A stretch of 64,000 nt of DNA from Larkinella bovis (GCF_042655385.1 NZ_JBHSMA010000003.1:434001-498000), one strand, 5' to 3'. Shown: positions 28,206 through 37,675, numbered from the stretch's first letter. The notes: a model not told the origin generated them from the letters alone. A program made the numbers and translations.

Positions 28206-28208
28206 GAA

Positions 28209-28264
28209 AAGTTATTTCACAGGGTTAATCAGAGAACTCTCTGATTAACCCTGTGAAATAACTT
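28209..28264. terminator. bidirectional terminator, 27-bp perfect stem
   Basis: AAGTTATTTCACAGGGTTAA and the following 7 bases are inverted exactly in the second half, giving a 27-bp perfect stem with a 2-nt centre. AAGTTATTT on one side and AAATAACTT on the other supply A/T-rich ends in both directions. It lies between the convergent 99-aa gene and the susD-like gene. Confidence 0.85.
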
Positions 28265-28278
28265 AATCTTCGACCTTC

Positions 28279-29874
28279 TTAATTCTTATCCCACCACAAG
28301 GGCGTTGACGCCTTGTCGGGGCCGTTCAGCAGCGAGAGAGCGGCTTTGACGGCTTCGGTGTTGGATTGTTGTTCCAGGAGAAGGAACGGAATCCGGCGGG
28401 GGTAGGCCGACGTCGGGACATCGGTGTTGACCGAATTCACCACGGGATATAACTTCGGCAATTTGGTCCGGCGGAATTCGGCCCAGGCTTCGATGCCATC
28501 GGGATACAGGGCCAGCCACTTTTGCGTAGCGATTTGCTCCCGCTGGATGGCTTCCGTTGCGCCCCATTTCACGGTGATGTTCGACAAGGCCGGGGATTTC
28601 TGCTGATCCTGCGGAGCCGTCGGCGTTTTCGTGCTGACAATGTACGCGTCGGTCACGGCACTGCTGATACCCCAACTTTCCATCGACGTCCGGATTCCTT
28701 TTTCGTAAGCCTGCTGGGCAGTTACCCCACCCGTGTTCCAGCCGTTCAAAGCCGCTTCGGCCAGCAGGAAATAGGCTTCGGCTGCGTGCATAACGTCCTG
28801 TTTAACGGCCAGTTGGCGGTCCCAGGCCGAACCGGCACCGGTATTTTTGATCCAGCGTTCGCCAATGTTGGAATTGTTGTCGTTGGTATTCAGGGATTCT
28901 GTCAATTCCGTGGGACCCAGTCCATTGCGGAGCCCTTCGTACGTTTTGGTGTTGAAAGCGGGCTGGAAGTAAATGCCAATGCGCGGATCGTCGAAGCCTT
29001 TCAGCACCGATTCCATTGCGGCACTCATCCGGAACTCGCCCCAGCCTGAGATCGTGGCCAGACCATTGTTGTCGCCACCGTCCAGACTTTTTACCATCAT
29101 GGCGTCATCACCCTGTTTGTCAATATCGCCGGGAAGCGAGAGCAAGCCCCCCGCAATGGCGGCTTCGGCTTCGGTTTTGGCCCGTGCCGGGTCCACTTTG
29201 GAAATACGAAGGGCTAATCGCAGCCGTAATGTGTTCGCAAACTTGATCCATTTGGTAACATCACCTTTGTAGATAATATCGTAGGTGCCATACGGTTTTT
29301 CGGCGGTTTTGCCTTTCAAAATCGTTGTGGCTTCGGCCAGCCGTTTGAAGAAATCATCGTAAATTTTGTCCTGCGCGTCGTACTTGACACTGTTGGCCGG
29401 AATACCGGCATCGAAATAAGGAACAGGGCCGTAGTAATCCGTCAGCCGGTGGAAAGCAAAAACCCACCAGATGCTGGCCAGGGCGTACTGCGAGGAGGCC
29501 TTGTCGGTTTGCTCGAACAGCGTTTTCAATTGCGGTACGACCTGCGTATAAACCGGGTTCCAGTGCGAGTTGATCCAGGTCGGGTGCATGAAATAGCGAT
29601 CCGACTGGAAGTTGGGCGTGGTCGTCGCAAAATACTGGGCGTATAAATCCGCAAACAGGTTTTGGGCGGTTTGGTAGGTACCAGCCGCATACGAAGCCTG
29701 CTGCTGAGCGCGTGAAAACAAATACGGAAGTTCGGTGGCCGTCAGCGTGGTAATGGCGGTTTTGCTGGTGTTGATTTCTTCAAAATCGCTCGTGCAACCG
29801 CTCCAGACTCCGGCTGAACCGGCGACCAGGCCGACCATCGACAGTCGAATGAATTTATGAATTGATACGTTCAT
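28279..29874 (-). CDS. SusD/RagB-like outer-membrane nutrient-binding lipoprotein
   Basis: A 531-aa lipoprotein of the SusD-like_2 type. It is anchored on the outer surface and captures oligosaccharides or peptides for its TonB-dependent SusC partner. The N-terminus has a lipobox ending SGC, with CTSDFEEINTS as the mature start. Helical TPR-like segments (AEAYFLLAEAALNGW) and the C-terminal EAWAEFRRTKLPKLYPV are typical of this branch. It is the second gene of a pair, 48 bp after susC. It contains no internal stop. The substrate cannot be inferred. Confidence 0.92.
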   Translation of the reverse strand: MNVSIHKFIRLSMVGLVAGSAGVWSGCTSDFEEINTSKTAITTLTATELPYLFSRAQQQASYAAGTYQTAQNLFADLYAQYFATTTPNFQSDRYFMHPTWINSHWNPVYTQVVPQLKTLFEQTDKASSQYALASIWWVFAFHRLTDYYGPVPYFDAGIPANSVKYDAQDKIYDDFFKRLAEATTILKGKTAEKPYGTYDIIYKGDVTKWIKFANTLRLRLALRISKVDPARAKTEAEAAIAGGLLSLPGDIDKQGDDAMMVKSLDGGDNNGLATISGWGEFRMSAAMESVLKGFDDPRIGIYFQPAFNTKTYEGLRNGLGPTELTESLNTNDNNSNIGERWIKNTGAGSAWDRQLAVKQDVMHAAEAYFLLAEAALNGWNTGGVTAQQAYEKGIRTSMESWGISSAVTDAYIVSTKTPTAPQDQQKSPALSNITVKWGATEAIQREQIATQKWLALYPDGIEAWAEFRRTKLPKLYPVVNSVNTDVPTSAYPRRIPFLLLEQQSNTEAVKAALSLLNGPDKASTPLWWDKN

Positions 29875-29922
29875 GGTTCTAATAATCGTGTTTTTGATTC
29901 CAAAAATGAAGGTGTCCGGTTT

Positions 29923-32900
29923 TTAGAATCCTAATTTCAGGTTAAGACCCACCGTGCGGGTGGAAGGCAGCCCTCCGTATTCGGAGCCCTGGTAGTTGGC
30001 TGCACTGAGGTTGACATCCGGGTCAAAAGGCAGTTTGCGGGTTTTCAGACCGGGAATGTCCATAATGGCGTTACCCCGGTACAGGAAGAACAGGTTCCGG
30101 GCCGTCAGTGACAAACGGGCGTTCTTGATGAAGAAGTTCGACGGGAACGGGATGTTGTAGCCAAACGTTAACTCGCGCAACCGTACGTTCGTGGTCGAGT
30201 ACGCAAAAAACTCACCCCAGGTATACCGGCCCTGCGATACGGTTTGCCAGAACTGTTCGGCTGTCACGGCTTTCGTATTCGTTTCGCCCTTATCGGTTAC
30301 ACCCGGCAAGACCCAGCCGCCTTCGCGGTGCTGGAGCGTGTATTCCGCGGTCCCGTCGTAGGCCAGGTTTCCATCGGTTCCCGAAACCATGATACCGCCC
30401 ACCCGGCCATCGACCAGGAAGCTCAGTACGAAGTTTTTATACGAGAAGGTGTTGTTGAAACCGAGCGTCAGTTTGGGGTTGAAGTTTCCGATGGTCTGGA
30501 ACGCACTCACCATGGGTAGACCGCTCGCATTGACCAGCAGCCGCCCCTGGGCATCTTTTGCCCAGCCGAAGGCCTGCAAATCGCCGTACGAACCGCCTGC
30601 CTCGACGATGGCGGTGGTGGTCCGGGTGTTGCCGCCCAGGGTCGCGGTTTTGATGCCGGGATAAAGTTCGACAATGGTGTTGACGTTGCGGGCCAGGTTC
30701 AGGGAGGCATCCCAGGTGAGGCTATTGCCTTTCAGCGGAGACGCCGTCAGGGTTAGTTCAAACCCTTTGTTGTTGATCTTTCCGGCGTTGACAAACTGCG
30801 TGGCGAAGCCCGATGCCGGTGCCAGACCCAGTGACAGAAGCTGGTTGACCGTGTTGCTGTTGTAGTAGGTAAAATCGACGCCGAGACGACCACCCAGGAA
30901 GCGCAGATCCGCCCCGAATTCCGTTGATGAGGAAATCTCCGGTTTCAGGTTTTCGGCCGGACGCTGGGTACTGCGTGAAATGTAACCACCCGATCCACCC
31001 TGGGAGAAGGTGTAGGTTTGCTGCAAACTATACGGGGAGGCATCGTTCCCCACCTGCGCCCAGGATCCCCGGATTTTAGCGAAACTAATCCAGGTCGGCA
31101 GGTTGACGGCATCCGACAAAATCAGGTTTGCACCGAACGAGGAATAGATGTACGAATACGGTGGCGGCAGGGTCGATGACCAGTCGTTCCGAACCGACGC
31201 ATCGACGGTCAGGTAGTCGCGGAATGAAATCGAAGAGGTTCCAAAGACGTATTGCAGTTCTTTCTGGCTAAACGCGCTGTTGTGGTTGAGGGCTTTGGCA
31301 AACGACAAATCGAAGCGGTTGGCAACGGATAAACCGCCGTTGCTGCTGGCTCCAACCTGCGAATACCGGTTGTAGGTGGCTCCGGCTCCGGCGTTATACG
31401 TAATGGCAAAATCCTTGCTTAGGCGATTGTTCCCGGATAGAATGACATCCATGTTGCGTTCCAACTGGTCGCCCGCGTAATCCTGGTACGAACCGCCTGG
31501 CCCGGCAAACAGTAAGGTATTGTTGTAATAACCGAAGTTATACCGATCGACATACCAGTCGTAACTGAGCCGTCCCTGCACGTTCAGCCAGTCGGTGATT
31601 TCGTAACGGGCCGATCCCAGCGCCGTCACGCGGTTCCGGTTTTCCTTGGCAAACGTCCGGTTCAGCGTCCAGTACGGGTTCATATAAATCCCCGAGCTGG
31701 TCCAGTACGTCGGTTTGCCTGTTGCATCTTCAAACGTACTGTACTGGCCGTTCAGGTCCACACTGCGGGGGACTTTGTAGAGGTTCATCGTCACCGAACT
31801 TTCTTCACCCGACCGCGGTTTGTTGTCAATTTGCTGGTTGATATACGTGATTTTGGCGTCGGTTGAGAAGCGCTTCGAAAACTGCGAATTGATCCGCAGG
31901 TTCAGCGTATGCCGCATCAGCTTGTTGTTGGGTAAAATCCCCTGGCTGCTGTTGTTCGTGTAGGACGCATACGTCTGGAGTTTCTCGGTTCCCCCCGCAA
32001 TACCGATCGAGTTGTTGGTCGAAATGGCATCCCGGAAAAAGTCTTTGACATTATCCGGGTACGTTGTGGCGGTTGCGCCCCAGCTACCGGCGGCATTTTC
32101 GCTGGATTTGCCACCCGCGCCCTGGCCATACGTATTTTGCAGCTTGGGCAGCATGAACGGAGTTTCCATCTGCACCCCGGAGTTAACATCTACCGATATC
32201 TTTCCGGCTTTTCCTCGTTTGGTGGTGATCATGATAACGCCGTTGGCGGCCCGGCTCCCGTAGAGGGCCGATGCGGCCGGTCCTTTCAGGACGTTCATGG
32301 ACTCGATGTCGTCCGGATTGATGTTGTTGGCACCATCGCTGCCGTTGATCCCGCCGAAGTCCCCCGTCACCTGACCGCGAACCGTATTGTCAACCGGCAC
32401 ACCGTCAATGACGAACAGCGCATTGTTATTGCCCGTAATCGACCGGTTTCCGCGCAGGACGACCCGGGTCGCTGAACCCGGCCCCGAAGAGCCTTGGGTC
32501 ACGACCATCCCGGCGACTTTACCGGATAGGGTGTTGACAAAGTTGGCGTCGCGCACGTCCACCAGTTTCTTGCCGTCGATTTGCTGCGTCGCATACGTCA
32601 GTGTTTTGGCGTTCCGCTCGATCCCGAGGGCGGTTACGACCACTTCATTCAGTTGTTTCGAATCTTCCTGAAGCGTTACATCGATCACCGTGCGGTCGCC
32701 CACGACAACCTCTTGCGTCAGGGAGCCGATGAACGAGAAGATCAGAACCGTCGCATTATTTTCCACCGTGAGTGCATATTTTCCTTCGCTGTTGGTGGTG
32801 GTCCCGCGGGTCGTTCCCTTGATCACGACGTTGACACCGGCCAGGCCGGCCCCGTTGGCATCTTTCACCGTTCCCGTAATGTCTCTGGCGAGAGGGGCTG

Positions 32901-33045
32901 TCAGTACACCCGTCCCCGGTCCGGCATACGCGGGCGTTTGGGGGGATAAAAACGTGGAACAGGCCGCCAGCAACACAATCGCACACGAGCGCAATCGGAA
33001 ATTGCCGGGCGATTTCTGGGTTGAATAGAGTACTGGTTTTTGCAT
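29923..33045 (-). CDS. SusC/RagA family TonB-linked outer membrane protein
   Basis: A 1040-aa TonB-dependent transporter. It starts with a signal sequence (LRSCAIVLLAACSTF), then a carboxypeptidase-regulatory-like domain (ITGTVKDANGAGLAGVNVVIKGT, about residues 55-135), then a plug with NEVVVTALGIERN and the signature DDIESMNVLKGPAASALYGS, then a beta-barrel ending in GLNLKLGF. I prefer the ATG at 33045; the frame also has an upstream start at 33147, but that adds a polar, non-signal extension. It forms a transport unit with the following SusD. The plug motif LKGPAASALYGSRAANGVI is canonical. Confidence 0.94.
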   Translation of the reverse strand: MQKPVLYSTQKSPGNFRLRSCAIVLLAACSTFLSPQTPAYAGPGTGVLTAPLARDITGTVKDANGAGLAGVNVVIKGTTRGTTTNSEGKYALTVENNATVLIFSFIGSLTQEVVVGDRTVIDVTLQEDSKQLNEVVVTALGIERNAKTLTYATQQIDGKKLVDVRDANFVNTLSGKVAGMVVTQGSSGPGSATRVVLRGNRSITGNNNALFVIDGVPVDNTVRGQVTGDFGGINGSDGANNINPDDIESMNVLKGPAASALYGSRAANGVIMITTKRGKAGKISVDVNSGVQMETPFMLPKLQNTYGQGAGGKSSENAAGSWGATATTYPDNVKDFFRDAISTNNSIGIAGGTEKLQTYASYTNNSSQGILPNNKLMRHTLNLRINSQFSKRFSTDAKITYINQQIDNKPRSGEESSVTMNLYKVPRSVDLNGQYSTFEDATGKPTYWTSSGIYMNPYWTLNRTFAKENRNRVTALGSARYEITDWLNVQGRLSYDWYVDRYNFGYYNNTLLFAGPGGSYQDYAGDQLERNMDVILSGNNRLSKDFAITYNAGAGATYNRYSQVGASSNGGLSVANRFDLSFAKALNHNSAFSQKELQYVFGTSSISFRDYLTVDASVRNDWSSTLPPPYSYIYSSFGANLILSDAVNLPTWISFAKIRGSWAQVGNDASPYSLQQTYTFSQGGSGGYISRSTQRPAENLKPEISSSTEFGADLRFLGGRLGVDFTYYNSNTVNQLLSLGLAPASGFATQFVNAGKINNKGFELTLTASPLKGNSLTWDASLNLARNVNTIVELYPGIKTATLGGNTRTTTAIVEAGGSYGDLQAFGWAKDAQGRLLVNASGLPMVSAFQTIGNFNPKLTLGFNNTFSYKNFVLSFLVDGRVGGIMVSGTDGNLAYDGTAEYTLQHREGGWVLPGVTDKGETNTKAVTAEQFWQTVSQGRYTWGEFFAYSTTNVRLRELTFGYNIPFPSNFFIKNARLSLTARNLFFLYRGNAIMDIPGLKTRKLPFDPDVNLSAANYQGSEYGGLPSTRTVGLNLKLGF

Positions 33046-33417
33046 GTGACTAATAGAATTAGAAATGGTAATTGGAGTTAATAAAGAATTAGGAATGGGT
33101 GATACTTGCCAATGATAACTATTTTGATATTTAGTTACATTGTCCAATTTAATTTTACAAATCGGCCATAATTTAGTATTTAGTTGGTTTGATTCGCAAT
33201 TATGTGGAGGTAAAATTTTATTTGTAAGGAATTTTAAGAAACGTTCTAAAATAGAACTAATCCAAGAGCGCCGAAAAGAGCGGAATGACTGCTGCTGGTT
33301 TGATGGCCGAACGACCCCACTTTTACAATTCCTTTACAAACTTTTACGGGGCTTTTACGACGTCGGGGAGTGCGGTGGATACCTTTGAATCAGTTGCTGG
33401 TTTAACCAAAATTCACC
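33046..33417. other. AT-rich divergent intergenic region
   Basis: This 372-bp stretch separates the leftward susC from a rightward hypothetical gene. It is clearly more AT-rich than the surroundings. It holds an inverted repeat GTTCTA-AAA-TAGAAC (33243-33257) that could be an operator, and a TACCTTTG box (33380-33387) matching the Bacteroidota -7 consensus 30 bp before the 33418 start. Short open frames here have no family features, and I call no gene. Confidence 0.5.
33380..33387 (+). promoter_or_regulatory. candidate -7 promoter box (TACCTTTG)
   Basis: This matches TAnnTTTG exactly, 30 bp upstream of the 33418 start codon. The -33 element is weak. Confidence 0.4.
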
Positions 33418-33912
33418 ATGTCAAAAAGCAGAATAATCGTCATCGGACTTTGTTGTCTGATGCTGGGCGTATCAACTCGAAGTATGTCCAGCCGACGCCC
33501 GAAAAAAACCTCCGTGAGGCCGGAGCGTGTCATGTCGGGTGAAGAAAACAGAAAGAAATTTGCGCCCAATGCGCTGCGGTTAAACGGTTTTCCGCTGGAC
33601 TATGGCTGGTTTTCGATCCAGAGTCGCGGAAAACTTTCAATTGTGGAAGGGGATGCCGATGAGAATCAGACCGCCAGAATACCGATCCGGGTTTATTTGA
33701 AACGGGGCAAAACCATTGTTACTCCGGATCGGGCGGGCGGGTGCCAGGGCGCTACTGAGGTGGATCTGGCGGAAATCATGAGCCTGGCCCGGGCCGGCGA
33801 CGAGCTGGTGGTTGAACCAGTCCGGAAAGAAGATGCGATGGCGAAGCGCGTCATTTTTCTGAAACTTTTCTGGTTCCTGCCGAACAAAAACGTCAAGGGG
33901 CCCGGCTGTTGA
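33418..33912 (+). CDS. hypothetical exported protein, possibly frameshifted at the 3' end
   Basis: A 164-aa protein I do not recognise. The N-terminus SRIIVIGLCCLMLGV is a signal peptide or anchor. The middle (PIRVYLKRGKTIVTPDRAGG) and the stretch EIMSLARAGDELVVEPVRKED resemble secreted beta-domain proteins, but no family can be named. The last residues (NVKGPGC) look abrupt. Downstream, sequence in other frames reads like the continuation of a protein up to the next gene, so the stop at 33912 may come from a frameshift. Confidence 0.6.
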   Translation: MSKSRIIVIGLCCLMLGVSTRSMSSRRPKKTSVRPERVMSGEENRKKFAPNALRLNGFPLDYGWFSIQSRGKLSIVEGDADENQTARIPIRVYLKRGKTIVTPDRAGGCQGATEVDLAEIMSLARAGDELVVEPVRKEDAMAKRVIFLKLFWFLPNKNVKGPGC

Positions 33913-34137
33913 GTGCAAGGGATCGGTATCAGCCGGAGCAATCCCGTATTTTTCGTATTTTGTAAAAAAATACGGCTATCATGCTTATCTGATCGCATTG
34001 GCGAAGGCACGGCTGGCCGTAGATCAAAAACCGAAGGCCATTGCATTCCTGGAAACCGGGATGAAAAAGAGCGACTCGATCCGGAGGTCAAAGGAGAATG
34101 GGAAAAATTTCTGACGGAGGTGGTTCGGAGGGAATAA
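33913..34137 (+). pseudogene. frameshifted remnant, probable continuation of the 33418 gene
   Basis: Bases from about 33886 to 34080 read in frame 2 as IPYFSYFVKKYGYHAYLIAL followed by AKARLAVDQKPKAIAFLETG, which is TPR-like and coding in character. The natural ending RLDPEVKGEWEKFLTEVVRRE is in frame 1 and stops at 34137, 13 bp before the next start. A third frame (AEQKRQGARLLSARDRYQ) is open between them. At least two indels would be needed to join them, possibly including the A7 run near 33964. It is a decayed gene or holds sequencing errors; no single intact frame covers it. Confidence 0.45.
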
Positions 34138-34150
34138 ACGCAAAAAGACG

Positions 34151-35074
34151 ATGAAAAAGGTGGTCCGTATCGTGGTGTTGGTGGGTCTGTTGCTGACCAC
34201 GGGCCTGTTGTTTGTTCAGTTTGTGGGTTCGGAGACGGCCTCGGGCGCGGCTGAAAAACAGCGCTTTGCGGAAAACGTAAACCTGGCGCTTCGTCGCACC
34301 GCGGATCAACTGCTGCGGGCCACGGGGGATTCGATCTCCCGGATTGAACCCGTGCAGCAGCCGGATGCCAACACTTTTCGGCTTCGTTTCGACCGTTCGT
34401 TCGATTATGATCAGTTACCGGCCTTGTTGCAGAATGCCTTAAAAATTCACGGGATTTCCACACCCTACGACGTTGCTGTTCTGGATTGTTCCGATGGGAA
34501 AATTGTGCTGGGGTATGCGGTTACGGATGTGACAAAACCGCAGACCGTGCCGTGCCGTGGGCGTGAGCAGACGACCCGGTGCTACACCCTGCAAGTCCGG
34601 TTTGTAACCGCCGAACCCCGTCCGCAGGCCGCAACGGCGGGGTGGATGCTGGTGTTCGGGAGTTTGCTGGCCGCCCTGGTTTTTACGGTTTGGCACCGGT
34701 CGACTCCCACCGCCGACGCGAATCCGCCGGAGGACGGAAAGGAGGAAGCGAAGTACCTGTCTTTTGGCAATTCCCGCCTTGATGTAACCAATTTAGGGCT
34801 GGTTTCCGGATCGAGCCGCCACCAGCTGACGTACCGGGAAGCCAAATTGCTGCGGCTTTTTGCCGAACACCCGAACCAGTTGCTGGAGCGGGATTTCATT
34901 CTCAAAGCCGTTTGGGAAGACGAAGGAATCATCGTTGGGCGCAGCGTGGATGTGTTTGTGTCCCGGCTTCGCAAACTACTTCAGGAGGACTCGACGCTCC
35001 GGATTGTGGCTGTTCATGGCGTTGGCTATCGGCTGGAAACCCGGATCAGTGGGCCCGCGGATAGGCCTGTTTAA
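34151..35074 (+). CDS. membrane-anchored winged-helix transcriptional regulator (OmpR/PhoB-type DNA-binding domain, no receiver)
   Basis: A 307-aa one-component regulator. TM1 lies at residues 5-24 (VVRIVVLVGLLLTTGLLFVQF), followed by about 135 residues that should be periplasmic with three cysteines (LDCSD, VPCRG, TRCYT). TM2 is at about 160-180 (GWMLVFGSLLAALVFTVW), and a C-terminal Trans_reg_C winged helix at about 205-300 has LTYREAKLLRLFAEHPNQLL, VWEDEG, VDVFVSRLRKLL and GVGYRLE. There is no receiver Asp domain, so it is ToxR/CadC-like in logic but with the DNA-binding domain at the C-terminus. A lone permease gene follows 81 bp downstream on the same strand and is a plausible target. 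Confidence 0.88.
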   Translation: MKKVVRIVVLVGLLLTTGLLFVQFVGSETASGAAEKQRFAENVNLALRRTADQLLRATGDSISRIEPVQQPDANTFRLRFDRSFDYDQLPALLQNALKIHGISTPYDVAVLDCSDGKIVLGYAVTDVTKPQTVPCRGREQTTRCYTLQVRFVTAEPRPQAATAGWMLVFGSLLAALVFTVWHRSTPTADANPPEDGKEEAKYLSFGNSRLDVTNLGLVSGSSRHQLTYREAKLLRLFAEHPNQLLERDFILKAVWEDEGIIVGRSVDVFVSRLRKLLQEDSTLRIVAVHGVGYRLETRISGPADRPV

Positions 35075-35155
35075 TCCGGGACGTTTCCGATGAAAGTTTA
35101 CTGGGATTCGATTGACTACGCCCTGAATTTTGGGGATGCAAATTCGCTTATCTGT

Positions 35156-37576
35156 ATGCTCCATAACAATTTCAGGATCACCTTCCGCCATTGGTGGCAA
35201 AACCGGCTGTATTCGCTGATCAATGTCGTTGGGCTGGCCGTCGGGATTGCCTGTATGGTCCTGGCGATACTATACCTCAAAGACGAACGGAGTTTTGACC
35301 GGTTTCACGCCCGGAATCCCCACCTGTATCGTATCACAACCACCGTGATCGAAACCCGGGGTGGGTCGCCGGAAACGAACGGCGGCACCGGGCAGGTGCA
35401 GGGCCCTGCCTTCCAAGCGCAGGTGCCCGAGGTGCAGGAGTACGTTCGGGTAATGGGGGGCGACATTCAGGGCCTGTTTATGGCCAATAACAAATCCTTT
35501 CTCCTGCAACCATTTTTTGTCGATTCGACCTTTTTCAATGTCTTTTCGTTCAGGCTGTTAAGCGGTAATCCGAAAACCGCCCTGCGGGGCTCGGGCTCGG
35601 TCGTCATTACCGAGCGGACGGCGCGTAAGCTGTTCCATAGCCTCGATGTCATCGGGAAGCCCCTGCTCGAGCAGGGGCCTTCCGGCCAGCGATTGGGAGC
35701 CTCCATCATTACCGGTGTGGTGCAGGATCCGCCCAAAAATTCGTCGTTGCAGTTCGATCTGCTGGTTCCGTTCCGGTTTATGCAGGCTTCGTTCGACGAT
35801 ACCAACTGGCTGAATTCCTACCTGAGCACGTTTGTCGTGCTGCATCCCCGGGCTGATCCGGAAACCGTTGTCCGAAAATTTGAAAAAGTCTACGCCGTTC
35901 ACGCCCGGCAGCAGGTGGCCGAAAATCGGAAAAACTACGGTTTTGATCCGTCCATCCGGTATGGTTTACAACCCATGACCGACCTTCACCTAAACCCTTT
36001 GTACCAGAGGGAAGGCAACCGGGAAGGGGGGATTATCAACGGCAGCAGCCCGGTTTTTTCGTACCTCTTTCTGGGGATTTCAGCGTTTATGCTTCTGATG
36101 GCCTCCATCAATTTCATTAACATCAGTCTGGCGGGTTCGCTGAAACGGACGAAGGAAATCGGGATTCGGAAAATAACCGGCAGCACCCGGCGAATGATTA
36201 TGGTGCAATTTCTGGGTGAGTCGGCGGTGTTGTGTCTGGCGGCTTTCGGCCTGGCGCTGCTGCTGGCGGTACTGGCGTTGCCGGTTTTTAATCAGTTGTC
36301 CGCCAAGGCGATCGTTTTCGGGGAAATTCTGGATGGTGAATTGGTAATATATTTTCTGATTTTGCTGATTGTCAATGTTATACTATCCGGTTTTTATCCT
36401 GCTTTTGTTCTGTCGAATTTCAAACCAGCGGACGTGTTGTACAACAAACCCAGGGTTTCCGGTCGAGGGTGGCTGGGGCAGACGTTGCTGGTGACCCAGT
36501 TTGCTTTATCGGCTTTTCTGCTGATTGCAACCACGGTTTTTTACTGCCAGATGGATTATGTCCGCACGAAGGATCTGGGCTACGATCCCTATCAGGTTAT
36601 TCGTACGTACATTCCCTCCAGCCAGAATCTGACAAACGATCATACGTTTCTGCGGAACGAACTGGCGACCGAGCCGTCGATCCGGCAAATTTCGTTCCAC
36701 AGCGATCTGGGCGGATTATATGCAACCCGCGTAGCCGACCGGAAAATCGAAAGCCGCTACCAGTACATCGACGAAAACTATCTGCCGGTTTTGGGTATTC
36801 GGCTGAAAGCCGGTCGGAACGTGTCGGCTTCTTTTGTGTTGGATAAAACCGATGCGGTGCTGGTGAACGAAACGTTTGTAAAAGCCGCCGGTCTGGCGGA
36901 GCCCATCGGGAAAACGATCCGGCGGCACGAAAATTTCAGTCCGAAACCGCTGACCATCGTGGGGGTATTCAAGGACTTTCACGTCCGGTCGTTGCGTGAG
37001 CGCATTGAGCCGATGGTGTTGTTCATGCGCGAAGGCCAGGCCAGTGGTGTCCTGGTGAAAATTGATAAAAACCGGCAACCGGAAGCCATTGCGGTGTTGA
37101 AGAAAGCCTTCGGGAAAGCGTTTCCGACGGTTGACATGGACTACGCCTTTCTGAATGAAGTGAATGCCAAAGGCTACGAACTTGAGCAGCAGTGGCAGCG
37201 GATTGTGGGGTACGCAGCGGCCCTGGCGATCCTGATTTGCGGACTGGGCGTGTTTGGTCTGGCGAAACTGGCCACCCGGCAGCGCACCAGAGAGATCGGG
37301 GTTCGGAAAGTGCTGGGCGCCACAGTTCTGGACATTATTGGCCTGATAGCGAAAGGCTTTCTGAAACCGGTGCTGGTGGCGCTTGGCCTGGCGTCGCCGG
37401 TAGCAGCCGGGGTGATGAGCCGCTGGTTGCAGCATTTCGCCTACCGCATTGAATTGCAGTGGTGGATGTTTGCCGGGGCCGGTTTGCTGGCGGTCCTGAT
37501 TACGCTATTGACGGTTTCGTTTCAGTCGGCGAAGGCGGCTTTGGCAGATCCGGTTTCCTCCCTACGCTCGGAGTGA
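35156..37576 (+). CDS. MacB/FtsX-type ABC transporter permease (array member 11, divergent)
   Basis: An 806-aa permease. An upstream ATG at 35090 would add 22 residues with no family resemblance; the ATG at 35156 gives MLHNNFRITFRHWWQNRLYS, aligned with the paralogs. It is the most divergent member. The first signature is EIGIRKITGS and the second is REIGVRKVLGA. The usual ALMNPVKSL ending is ALADPVSSLRSE, and PVAAGVMSRW replaces the PVAWWxMxxWL pattern. It follows the membrane winged-helix regulator and is separated from the other blocks by a SusC/SusD pair, so it probably has its own regulation. Confidence 0.92.
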   Translation: MLHNNFRITFRHWWQNRLYSLINVVGLAVGIACMVLAILYLKDERSFDRFHARNPHLYRITTTVIETRGGSPETNGGTGQVQGPAFQAQVPEVQEYVRVMGGDIQGLFMANNKSFLLQPFFVDSTFFNVFSFRLLSGNPKTALRGSGSVVITERTARKLFHSLDVIGKPLLEQGPSGQRLGASIITGVVQDPPKNSSLQFDLLVPFRFMQASFDDTNWLNSYLSTFVVLHPRADPETVVRKFEKVYAVHARQQVAENRKNYGFDPSIRYGLQPMTDLHLNPLYQREGNREGGIINGSSPVFSYLFLGISAFMLLMASINFINISLAGSLKRTKEIGIRKITGSTRRMIMVQFLGESAVLCLAAFGLALLLAVLALPVFNQLSAKAIVFGEILDGELVIYFLILLIVNVILSGFYPAFVLSNFKPADVLYNKPRVSGRGWLGQTLLVTQFALSAFLLIATTVFYCQMDYVRTKDLGYDPYQVIRTYIPSSQNLTNDHTFLRNELATEPSIRQISFHSDLGGLYATRVADRKIESRYQYIDENYLPVLGIRLKAGRNVSASFVLDKTDAVLVNETFVKAAGLAEPIGKTIRRHENFSPKPLTIVGVFKDFHVRSLRERIEPMVLFMREGQASGVLVKIDKNRQPEAIAVLKKAFGKAFPTVDMDYAFLNEVNAKGYELEQQWQRIVGYAAALAILICGLGVFGLAKLATRQRTREIGVRKVLGATVLDIIGLIAKGFLKPVLVALGLASPVAAGVMSRWLQHFAYRIELQWWMFAGAGLLAVLITLLTVSFQSAKAALADPVSSLRSE

Positions 37577-37583
37577 AAGGAGT

Positions 37584-37674
37584 TAAGAATTAAGAGTGAA
37601 GAATGAAGAGTTGGCTGACGCAAGCTATAAAAGAAGGCGTCAGCCAACTCTTCATTCTTCACTCTTAATTCTTA
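37584..37674. repeat. perfect 38-bp inverted repeat
   Basis: The left arm (37584-37621, starting TAAGAATTAAGAGTGAAGAA) is matched base for base by the right arm (37637-37674), with a 15-nt loop. The purine-rich arm resembles the shorter hairpins after permeases 1, 4 and 8. It lies after the stop of permease 11, where it could act as a transcriptional barrier. Confidence 0.85.
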
Positions 37675-37675
37675 G

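Noticed and set aside
33140..33388. An 82-codon rightward frame in the AT-rich region
   Set aside because: It has no family resemblance, overlaps the likely susC promoter region and has no signal peptide or conserved motif.
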